Below the pieces are notes generated by a model. The model searched no databases, was not told where the DNA came from, and saw nothing but the letters and a program-made list of their open reading frames with translations. A DNA stretch of 38,671 nucleotides, taken from contig JAJJPK010000199.1 in assembly GCA_032907565.1 (NCBI GenBank), positions 1 to 38,671 on the forward strand, written 5' to 3'. Positions within the stretch are counted from its first letter, which is position 1. Each line of letters begins with the position of its first letter. The position numbers were made by a program, and so were the translations under genes. This stretch comes from ZC4RG29 sp032907565 (lineage in GTDB: Bacteria; Bacteroidota; Bacteroidia; Cytophagales; Cyclobacteriaceae). Below, one piece after another: positions 31,850 to 38,671 of the stretch.

Positions 31850-33001
31850 ATGCATTCCAATCGACGCAACTTCATCCGGCAGTCGCTCTCGGCAGCAGCA
31901 GCGATGACCGTGGGCACTACACTCCCTTACACAACGCAGGCACGCCCTGTTGAAGACAAAGTCAGGCCGCGGAAAAGATCTGTATCTGCACCTCCTATCA
32001 AGTTTTCCGTGATCGGCCTTAATCACGGCCACATCTATGGGCAAACCCAGGCCATGCTTCGGAATGGCGGCCAGCTCGTCTCCTTTTATGCTAAAGAGCC
32101 CGAACTTGTGGCGCAGTTTTCAAAACGCTTTCCTGACGCACGGCTGGCGCGCAGCGAGCAGGAAATCCTTGAAGATACAGGCATTCAGCTCGTCGTCAGC
32201 GCGTCTATACCGCTCGACCGTGCGCCGCTGGGTATCCGCGTCATGAAACACGGCAAGGACTTCATGGTAGACAAGCCCGGGATCATCACGCTGGATCAGT
32301 TGGAAGAGGTTCGCCGCGTTCAAAAGGAAACCGGACGTATATACTCCATAATGTATAGCGAGCGATTCGAAAACCGCGCTACGGTGAAAGCAGGCGAACT
32401 GGTGCAGGCCGGAGCCATAGGCAAGGTCATTCAAACAATAGGACTCGGGCCTCACAGGATGAACATCAGGTCTCGTCCCCAATGGTTCTTTGATAAAAAG
32501 TATTACGGCGGAATCATTTGCGATATCGGCTCTCACCAGTGCGACCAATTCCTGTTCTTTACCGGCTCCACGTCCGGCTCGGTTGTGGCTTCACAAACCG
32601 GAAACGTACATTACACGCAGTATCCGGCATTTGAGGACTTTGGCGACGTGATGCTGCGCGGCGACAAGGGCACGGGTTACATTCGCGTCGACTGGTTCAC
32701 ACCCGACGGGCTTAACACGTGGGGCGATGGCCGGCTCACCATACTGGGTACCGAAGGCTTCATAGAAATACGGAAGAATACCGACATAGGTGGAAGATCA
32801 GGCGGCAACCACCTCTTCCTTGTGGACGGCAAAGAGACACGCTATATCGACTGCTCGGAACAGGAACTTCCGTACGGCGCTCAACTCGCCCACGATATCG
32901 TTAACCGCACAGAAACCGCGATGACCCAGGCACACTGCTTCCTCGCCACGGAGCTTGCACTCCGCGCCCAGGCTGAAGCGGAGAAGCTGGTGATCAATTG
33001 A
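31850..33001 (+). CDS. Tat-exported Gfo/Idh/MocA family oxidoreductase
   Basis: From ATG 31850 the protein has 383 residues with a twin-arginine signal (NRRNFIRQSLSAAAAM), a Rossmann segment FSVIGLNHGHIYG that is less canonical than usual (N-H-G in place of G-x-G), the family's K-P pair as VDKPG, and a C-terminal domain containing GGIICDIGSHQCDQFLFF. The TTG at 31817 is in frame but would break the Tat signal. It is distinct from the paralogues at 25667 and 38563. The downstream heme protein gene starts on the second base after its stop, so the two products probably work together in the periplasm. Confidence 0.92.
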   Translation: MHSNRRNFIRQSLSAAAAMTVGTTLPYTTQARPVEDKVRPRKRSVSAPPIKFSVIGLNHGHIYGQTQAMLRNGGQLVSFYAKEPELVAQFSKRFPDARLARSEQEILEDTGIQLVVSASIPLDRAPLGIRVMKHGKDFMVDKPGIITLDQLEEVRRVQKETGRIYSIMYSERFENRATVKAGELVQAGAIGKVIQTIGLGPHRMNIRSRPQWFFDKKYYGGIICDIGSHQCDQFLFFTGSTSGSVVASQTGNVHYTQYPAFEDFGDVMLRGDKGTGYIRVDWFTPDGLNTWGDGRLTILGTEGFIEIRKNTDIGGRSGGNHLFLVDGKETRYIDCSEQELPYGAQLAHDIVNRTETAMTQAHCFLATELALRAQAEAEKLVIN

Positions 33002-33002
33002 A

Positions 33003-35891
33003 ATGAGAGACGCATCTTTGAGGTCCGACAAAACCGGAACGCTATCGTTTCGCAATACAACGATCCTGCTCCTGTCGCTTCTGGTGACAGTTGCTTGCCG
33101 CGAGCCCGACAAACCCGGACCGTTCCCCGGTTTGCCCAACGACCTGGAAGCTGTGGTATGGGCAGAATCGCCGTTGCTGTATAATCCGACAAACATAGAC
33201 GTCGACGCGAGGGGACGGTTGTGGGTGACTGAAGCAGTGAACTATCGGAATTTCAACAACGACTCAAGCGTTTTTCCACATCACCCAAAGGGTGACCGAA
33301 TACTTATCCTCGAAGATACCGATTACGATGGCGTCGCCGACAAGTCGACGGGATTCGCGCAGGCTCAGGATCTCGTTTCCGCACTCGGCATTGCGGTCAT
33401 CGGCAATAAGGTATACGTCTCCTGTTCGCCCAATCTCATTGTATTTACCGACGACAACGGCGATGATATTCCGGATAAGAAAGAAATCTTACTGACTGGA
33501 TTCGGCGGCGTGGATCATGACCATTCGCTTCATGCGCTCCTCGGCGGCCCTGATGGCAACCTCTACTTCACAACCGGCAACGCAGGCCCGCACAACGTGA
33601 CAGACCGAAGTGGATGGACATTGCGATCCGGAAGCATATACACAGGAGGATCACCTTACAACTCCACCAACCAGGGCAACCTGAAGAGCGACGACGGAAA
33701 GGTATGGGTGGGCGGTCTCACACTGAGGATAAACCCATCAGGGGAGCACATGAAGGTGATGGCCCACAATTTTCGTAATTCGTATGAAGTGTTTGTCGAT
33801 TCACGTGGCGACTTATGGCAAAACGACAATGACGACGAAGTACTCGCGTGCAGGACTGCCTGGATCATGGAAGGCGGCAACGCGGGTTACTTCAGCGCTG
33901 ACGGCACACGATACTGGCGTGCCGACCATAGACCCTGGCAGAATGTCTTTACAGCCCATTGGCACCAGGATGACCCGGGCGTAATGCCAGCGGGCGACAG
34001 GACAGGCGCTGGCGCGCCCACGGGTATTGTCCTTTTAGAACACGACGCGCTGGGCAAGGCCTATCGCGGAATGCTCCTGAGCGCTGATGCGGGGAGAAAT
34101 ACAATATTTGCGTATCATCCGACTCGCAACGGTTCGGGATTCGCACTCGGCGATCGCGTCAACCTTATAACTTCACTCACAGCAGACAACCCGCGATATG
34201 TCTGGAACGACAGCGCGAACCACGTGGATCCGAGAAAGTGGTTTCGGCCGAGTGACGTGGCGGTAGGTACTGATGGTTCACTGTTTGTCGCCGACTGGTA
34301 CGATCCCGTAGTTGGCGGTCACCAGATGCGAGACACCATCGCATACGGAAGAATCTACCGGATCGTGCCGAAAGGCCGGGACCTTCAACTTCCCCAACTT
34401 GATTTCAGCACAACCCAGGGCCTGCTCGACGGTTTCAGGAATCCAGCGGTAAACGTCCGTTTCGATGCCTCCAGACTCTTGGAAGAAAAAGGGGATACTG
34501 TAGTGGACGACGTTCGCAAGTTCCTCGACGACGAGAATCCATTCATTCGCTACCGGGCGATATGGCTTCTTTCACGATTGGGAAATAAAGGCATCAATGA
34601 GGTGGAACAGTTGCTCTCCCATGAGGACCCCGAAATTCGCGTCGTTGCCCTTCGCGCCATGCGTCATGCTAAGGCGCTGACACCACAACTTGTACGACAA
34701 CTTGCTAATGACGCTTCTTCTCTGGTGCGGCGGGAAGTGGCAATCGCTTTGACCGATGTCCCCTACCCTGAGAAGAAAGATGCGTTGATTACCCTCGCGC
34801 AGGGATGCCCTGCCGATGACCCGTGGTATGCTTGCGCGATCGCAGGCGCCACCCGCGGATACGAGAACGACTTGTATTCAGCTTTATCAGGAAGTGTCCA
34901 GCCATTGGATTGGCCACCGAACATCGCGCGTGTCCTTTGGACGCTGCATCCGTCTGACGCTGTGCGGGACTTTCAAATGCGTGCAACGCAAGCGCACGAA
35001 ATGCAAGACCGGCTCGACGCCGTGACTGCATTGGCATTTATACCGCATACTTCAGCCGCGAAAGCGATGTTGCATCTCACACAAGATTCAACGGACGCCG
35101 TTCGGGAACAGGCGTTGTATTGGGCTTCATTCCGCAGGGGTAACGACTGGCACGGACTTCTCGATTGGAATAAAACGGCTCTCGATGCGGAATATCAAAA
35201 TACCCTTGCCACCATGCAGGTGAAAATGAGTATGGCACTCAATCCCGAACTCTCATCTTACGAAAGAAACAGGAACGCCGCTGAACTCGCTGCAAACCCG
35301 GTTGGTGGTCAACTCCTGTTGACGAAGTTGATGGACAACACATTTCCTGAAGAATTGTACCCTGCCATAGCACGCAGGATTGCGTCCAATCCCGACCCAG
35401 GCGTGCGTTATCAAACCATGCGCCTGTTGAACGTTTCGTCTGTGCCTACAATTTCCGTGAGCAAGGTCCTTGCACTGGAAGGTAACGAACTCGAAGGCAA
35501 ACTTCTTTTTGAAAAGAACTGTACACCCTGTCACACGGTAAATCAAAAGGGGGGCACAGCAGGACCTGATCTCTCGAATATTGCGGCAAAGTACGATCGG
35601 TCAAGCCTGGTCGACGCCATTGTCGATCCCGGAGCGGGCATCGCATTCGGGTACGAGGCCTGGACCGTTACGACGAATGACGGAAGCTCACTTTTCGGTT
35701 TCGTCGTCGCGGACAATGAAAACGCTCTGGTCGTTCGCGATCTCTCCGGCAACTTGCGTACCCTCGATACCAGCTCTATTGTCTCAAGAGTAAAACAGGA
35801 AGGGAGCCTCATGCCCACGCCTGACAATCTTGGAATGAGTGCGGAGGAAGTGGCACACGTAGCCGCCTACCTGTTAGCCTTACCCAACTGA
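33003..35891 (+). CDS. PVC-type heme-binding lipoprotein: propeller, HEAT repeats, cytochrome c
   Basis: The 962-residue protein has a lipoprotein signal (VTVAC, lipidated C32), a beta-propeller of about 45-460 with FTDDNGDDIPDKKE-type loops and VDHDHSLHALLGGPDGNLYFT, HEAT-like repeats of about 470-820 (NPFIRYRAIWLLSRLG and DPEIRVVALRAMRHA), and a terminal cytochrome c domain with C840-T-P-C843-H844 in its heme-binding motif. This is the domain order of the proteins named for Planctomycetes/Verrucomicrobia. It follows the Gfo/Idh gene by one base, so an electron path from a sugar oxidation to this heme is plausible. It lacks the discoidin domain of the homologue at 14642. Confidence 0.93.
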   Translation: MRDASLRSDKTGTLSFRNTTILLLSLLVTVACREPDKPGPFPGLPNDLEAVVWAESPLLYNPTNIDVDARGRLWVTEAVNYRNFNNDSSVFPHHPKGDRILILEDTDYDGVADKSTGFAQAQDLVSALGIAVIGNKVYVSCSPNLIVFTDDNGDDIPDKKEILLTGFGGVDHDHSLHALLGGPDGNLYFTTGNAGPHNVTDRSGWTLRSGSIYTGGSPYNSTNQGNLKSDDGKVWVGGLTLRINPSGEHMKVMAHNFRNSYEVFVDSRGDLWQNDNDDEVLACRTAWIMEGGNAGYFSADGTRYWRADHRPWQNVFTAHWHQDDPGVMPAGDRTGAGAPTGIVLLEHDALGKAYRGMLLSADAGRNTIFAYHPTRNGSGFALGDRVNLITSLTADNPRYVWNDSANHVDPRKWFRPSDVAVGTDGSLFVADWYDPVVGGHQMRDTIAYGRIYRIVPKGRDLQLPQLDFSTTQGLLDGFRNPAVNVRFDASRLLEEKGDTVVDDVRKFLDDENPFIRYRAIWLLSRLGNKGINEVEQLLSHEDPEIRVVALRAMRHAKALTPQLVRQLANDASSLVRREVAIALTDVPYPEKKDALITLAQGCPADDPWYACAIAGATRGYENDLYSALSGSVQPLDWPPNIARVLWTLHPSDAVRDFQMRATQAHEMQDRLDAVTALAFIPHTSAAKAMLHLTQDSTDAVREQALYWASFRRGNDWHGLLDWNKTALDAEYQNTLATMQVKMSMALNPELSSYERNRNAAELAANPVGGQLLLTKLMDNTFPEELYPAIARRIASNPDPGVRYQTMRLLNVSSVPTISVSKVLALEGNELEGKLLFEKNCTPCHTVNQKGGTAGPDLSNIAAKYDRSSLVDAIVDPGAGIAFGYEAWTVTTNDGSSLFGFVVADNENALVVRDLSGNLRTLDTSSIVSRVKQEGSLMPTPDNLGMSAEEVAHVAAYLLALPN

Positions 35892-35920
35892 CGGTAAGGG
35901 GCAAACCGCCTGGTCTTGCG

Positions 35921-37771
35921 TTACTTCTTGTAAAACATTCCGGAACCGGCGTAGTTGTTTTCGTCGCGCCAGTCGGGCTTCCACCAGAGCAAGGATTTGT
36001 GACGATAGTCCCGGTCGAAGTCGGTGATGTCCGCATTGATGCGCACTGTCTTCCACGCGCCATCCTGAAGTTCATTAAGGTACGACAACGGAATGGCTAT
36101 CTCCGCATTGTACCCCGACTCAGTCGTAACAGTTACCGCACGCGTGCCTTCCGGCAACCGATCGGGCTGATAAAGCGACGTATTCGGGCTGCCGTCGGGT
36201 GACGGGCTGTGCCCGACGTACAAGGCCGACCCGGTAGTCGTACTCACCGCGCTCACTGCTTCGGGCCTGCCATCGACGTTGATGTGAAACGCATCCTGGT
36301 TGAAAGGCCTGTTGCCATGGCTGACGAGGATTTCGTCATCATTAACCTGGGCAGCGATGTACAGGTATTGGTCATCGTACGAAACACCGAAGCGGAATGA
36401 GCCATCCTCCTTTTTGCCTGTGTGTGAGAAAGGATCGGATTCCGTGTACATGGGATTGTCTTCAAAGGGAAGATCAGGCCAGTCTCCAAGATCACCGTCG
36501 AGGACAATAGCGCGCGTAGCCTTGCGGATGTATTCACGTTTTTCCGGAAATATACCCTGCGCAAAGTCAAGCGTTACCCCCGGAAGCGTCTCATGCCGAT
36601 ACGTTACCGTGCCACTCAACGCAAGAGGCTTCGCGCTATTGAATGATGACGCTGTACCACGAAGGTTTAGGTTGATGTCTTCAACCGAATTGGGAGCTAC
36701 CGTTATTACCCTTTCAAAGATATTGGGCAGCAACCATTCGTTAGGAACAATTTGGAAACGCACCTCCATGGGAACGTCGCTGTCATTCGTAATCCTGATT
36801 CTTGTGGTTCCGTTGGCAAACCTATCCCCGTCCCGCATCAAGGCTGATACTTCGACGACCCGCCGGTTAATGAGCGGCCTGAAAAACTCACGCATTTCCT
36901 GTGTCACAACGTCGTCGCTCCAGATGCCTTCCAGCAACAGGTTCGCAAGCAACGGTCCCTGATCGGTCATGGTTACCCAAACCACGTGGTCAAACTCCCC
37001 TACCTGTGTTCCGCGCAGCCGGCTGCCTCCTCCTGTCGTTGCGAGTACATAGTATTTGCTGTTGTTACGAACGTATCGCGTATAGCTGTGCAAATGACCT
37101 GTAAATACGGTGTGAGATCGACCTTCGAGGAGTGCTTCCACATCGGGCCAGCGTTGTGGATCCGACTCCTGCGCCCAAAGCGGTTGGTGCATGAACACAA
37201 GCGTCCATCTCACGTTACTGTTTTCGTCAAGCGTTTTCCTGATCCATTCATACTGCTCATCTCCGATCCTTCCCCTACCTGCACCGGGATAGCCGTCTTC
37301 CGAGTTAAGACAAAGAAAAAGTACATCGCGGTAAACAAAGTGGTAGTAAGGCCTTCCGAACTGGGCATACCACAGGTCTTCCTGTACTTGGTTAGTGATG
37401 TCGTGATTGCCCGGCACATAAAAGAAAGGCGCCTTTAACGAATCGATAAATCCTCTGAACTCCTTCCATTGCCGTTTGAGTTCGACAGTGTCTTCGGTAT
37501 ATCCCTCGATAAGATCACCGACGCTCATGACAAATTCAGGACGGAGCAGGTTGAGTTTGCGGATACCGTCCAAAAATACACCTGGTCGGTGACCTCCCGT
37601 ACGGTCCGTAACAATGGCGAACTGAAAGTTGTCCTCGCTGTTGTTGAGTTCCAGGTTGCTATAAGGGACCGGGCCCTCCATGGGTTCGATCCGAATGGAG
37701 GCGGAATTATCGTCTGATTTGCAGGAAGCTAACAGTACGAGCAGACAGACTGCAGGAAAGATCGTTTTCAT
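35921..37771 (-). CDS. Metallophosphoesterase lipoprotein with C-terminal CBM9-like domain
   Basis: From ATG 37771 the protein has 616 residues: a lipoprotein signal (LLASC, lipidated C17), a calcineurin-like phosphoesterase domain with D56, GDLIEG (D86), GNHD (N122, H123), H195 in FMHQPLW, and GHLHSY (H226, H228), and a C-terminal beta-sandwich of about 425-616 resembling CBM9 (VLDGDLGDWPDLPF, then YDDQYLYIAAQVNDDEI). The usual first metal motif DxH is D-R-T here. The protein could cleave phosphate esters on a glycan or teichoic-like surface polymer. ATG 37813 and 37804 are in frame but lie upstream of, or across, a perfect -7 element. It is convergent with the heme protein gene. Confidence 0.92.
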   Translation of the reverse strand: MKTIFPAVCLLVLLASCKSDDNSASIRIEPMEGPVPYSNLELNNSEDNFQFAIVTDRTGGHRPGVFLDGIRKLNLLRPEFVMSVGDLIEGYTEDTVELKRQWKEFRGFIDSLKAPFFYVPGNHDITNQVQEDLWYAQFGRPYYHFVYRDVLFLCLNSEDGYPGAGRGRIGDEQYEWIRKTLDENSNVRWTLVFMHQPLWAQESDPQRWPDVEALLEGRSHTVFTGHLHSYTRYVRNNSKYYVLATTGGGSRLRGTQVGEFDHVVWVTMTDQGPLLANLLLEGIWSDDVVTQEMREFFRPLINRRVVEVSALMRDGDRFANGTTRIRITNDSDVPMEVRFQIVPNEWLLPNIFERVITVAPNSVEDINLNLRGTASSFNSAKPLALSGTVTYRHETLPGVTLDFAQGIFPEKREYIRKATRAIVLDGDLGDWPDLPFEDNPMYTESDPFSHTGKKEDGSFRFGVSYDDQYLYIAAQVNDDEILVSHGNRPFNQDAFHINVDGRPEAVSAVSTTTGSALYVGHSPSPDGSPNTSLYQPDRLPEGTRAVTVTTESGYNAEIAIPLSYLNELQDGAWKTVRINADITDFDRDYRHKSLLWWKPDWRDENNYAGSGMFYKK

Positions 37772-37791
37772 GGTGGCTGGGGTTGGTTTAT

Positions 37792-37799
37792 CAAAGGTA
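37792..37799 (-). promoter_or_regulatory. Perfect -7 element before the phosphoesterase gene
   Basis: On the minus strand TACCTTTG matches TAnnTTTG exactly, 20 bases before the ATG at 37771. A TTG lies only 11 bases further upstream, too close for a standard -33 box. The element supports the 37771 start. Confidence 0.4.
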
Positions 37800-37960
37800 G
37801 CCATGATATGCAATTTAGGTTATTCCCGACGTTAAACTTGGGTTTCGTTTTGCCCCGACGACCCGTCGTCAGATTCGTTGAACGCTGCATTCCCCGACTG
37901 CTTCTTCGCTAACTTTGAACTGTGGGATAGCATTCTGCTTCCTGGATCCGTTGGTCACAA

Positions 37961-38437
37961 ATGAGAATGAAAATGAGCTGGATATTGATTTTGGTCGGCG
38001 TGCTGTTCTGCAGCAGCGTGTTGGCTCAGGGCGAAACCGCCCTCCGCAGAAGGAACTACAACCACGACAACGGCATTGCGCTACAGGAATTCGACCCCGT
38101 GAGCTACTTCAAAGGTCCCAGGCCGGTGAAAGGAAAGGCCGAATTCCGTCATACACACGAGGGCATAACATATTACTTCGCCAATGCCGATAACCTCGAA
38201 GAGTTCAAAAAGACACCGTCGAAGTTTGAACCTGCTTACGGGGGATGGTGCGCCTATGCAATGGCTGAAGATGGGCGCCGCGAAAAGGTAAATGCCATGA
38301 CATACAAGATCGTCGACGGCAAACTCTATCTGTTCTTTAATTTCAGTGCTAACAACCACCTGCTGAAGTGGAATAAGAACGAACGAAAATTCAAAGCCGA
38401 AGCGGATGCGAATTGGCGCACAAAGTGGGGCGGTTAA
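37961..38437 (+). CDS. Exported YHS domain protein
   Basis: The 158-residue protein has a Sec signal peptide of about 22 residues (ending VLAQ) and one YHS-type domain: GIALQEFDPVSYFKG, HEGITYYFANADNLEEFKKTPSKFEPAYGGWCAYAMA, then a C-terminal KLYLFFNFSANNHLLKW. YHS proteins bind metals or heme-like ligands and occur in envelope stress and copper or lead systems. There is a single conserved cysteine in GGWCAYA. It stands alone between a divergent phosphoesterase gene and a repeat-rich spacer. Confidence 0.93.
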   Translation: MRMKMSWILILVGVLFCSSVLAQGETALRRRNYNHDNGIALQEFDPVSYFKGPRPVKGKAEFRHTHEGITYYFANADNLEEFKKTPSKFEPAYGGWCAYAMAEDGRREKVNAMTYKIVDGKLYLFFNFSANNHLLKWNKNERKFKAEADANWRTKWGG

Positions 38438-38438
38438 C

Positions 38439-38480
38439 CCAGTGGGCAGTAAGCCCCCCATTCACTCATTCGCTCATTCG
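38439..38480. repeat. GCAG 7-mer remnant and CATTC(A/G)CT octamer repeat
   Basis: About two units of the GCAG heptamer repeat (AGTGGGCAGTAAG, ending 38453) follow the YHS stop directly. They are followed by CATTCACT, CATTCGCT and CATTCG at 38459-38480, a period-8 repeat. The space up to the next gene holds nothing else that I can identify. Confidence 0.55.
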
Positions 38481-38562
38481 TAATAAAAAAGGGTTTGCCC
38501 CTATGGTCGGGATGTTCTACTTTAGGTAGTTCCATGTTCAACCTACAACCCGACTTACCCCA

Positions 38563-38671
38563 ATGTACGATTTCAACATCAACCGCCGCCGCTTTTTGCA
38601 GGGAGCGACAGCGTCACTGGCACTGACTGCCCTTGGCGCACGCGGAATGGATATCATTAACCCACCCAAAC
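38563..38671 (+). CDS. N-terminus of a Tat-exported Gfo/Idh/MocA oxidoreductase (3' partial)
   Basis: ATG 38563 opens a frame that runs off the window after 36 residues: MYDFNINRRRFLQGATASLAL, then a segment ending in MDIINPPK. This is nearly the same N-terminus as the oxidoreductase at 25667-27025 (IHDFNINRRRFIKGAAASLAL, ending LDIIYPETP), including the exact DFNINRRRF Tat motif. The family call rests on that match alone because the catalytic part is outside the window. Confidence 0.75.
   Translation, partial: MYDFNINRRRFLQGATASLALTALGARGMDIINPPK

Overview
The window looks like chromosomal DNA from a free-living Bacteroidota, most likely of the order Cytophagales. The evidence is the protein families (DUF2911, DUF1015 beside serC-serA, PVC-type heme-binding propellers, GH172, CHASE3-GAF sensors, Tat-exported Gfo/Idh/MocA oxidoreductases) and several perfect TAnnTTTG -7 elements, the Bacteroidota promoter signature. 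There are no tRNA or rRNA genes, no CRISPR array, no integrase and no intact insertion sequence. The first 177 bases are the end of a gene, and the last 109 are the start of another.

Layout. 1-5.9 kb: gene tail; membrane CHASE3-GAF sensor (-); cardiolipin synthase (+); orphan Rieske oxygenase (-); DEAD-box RNA helicase (-). 6.3-9.9 kb: serine biosynthesis unit serC-serA-DUF1015. 10-13.8 kb: ABC exporter, an ECF sigma factor abutting a membrane protein (probable anti-sigma), and an SRPBCC protein. 13.8-18.5 kb: sterol-desaturase-type hydroxylase and a large cytochrome-c/propeller/discoidin lipoprotein (-), then an exported sugar-isomerase-like TIM barrel (+). 18.7-25.4 kb: complete efflux operon tetR-OMF-MFP-RND with a readable promoter and an overlapping inverted-repeat operator. 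25.7-30.7 kb, all minus: Gfo/Idh oxidoreductase, DUF2911 protein, broken GH172 gene, TauE/SafE exporter, Tat-exported DsrE-like protein. 30.9-35.9 kb: AraC regulator, Gfo/Idh oxidoreductase and a second cytochrome-c propeller lipoprotein, likely one operon. 35.9-38.7 kb: phosphoesterase-CBM9 lipoprotein (-), YHS protein (+), and the start of a Gfo/Idh paralogue of the 25.7-kb gene.

How the genes work together. Three Gfo/Idh/MocA oxidoreductases, a sugar-isomerase-like protein, two periplasmic heme-c propeller proteins, a GH172 remnant and a CBM9-fused phosphoesterase suggest oxidative processing of sugars or glycosides in the cell envelope, under AraC control at one locus. This is inference; no substrate can be read from the sequence.

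The most unusual non-coding structure is a set of dispersed repeats in the intergenic spaces. One element of about 105 bp, with an identical 30-bp palindrome at its core, occurs twice, each time starting directly at the stop codon of the upstream gene and in that gene's orientation. Period-7 GCAG repeats occur at three sites, and GATGCA-type hairpins end two genes. All but the octamer repeat meet in the 264-bp gap at 25.4-25.7 kb. The clearest broken gene is the GH172 gene, which has an internal deletion plus frameshift.
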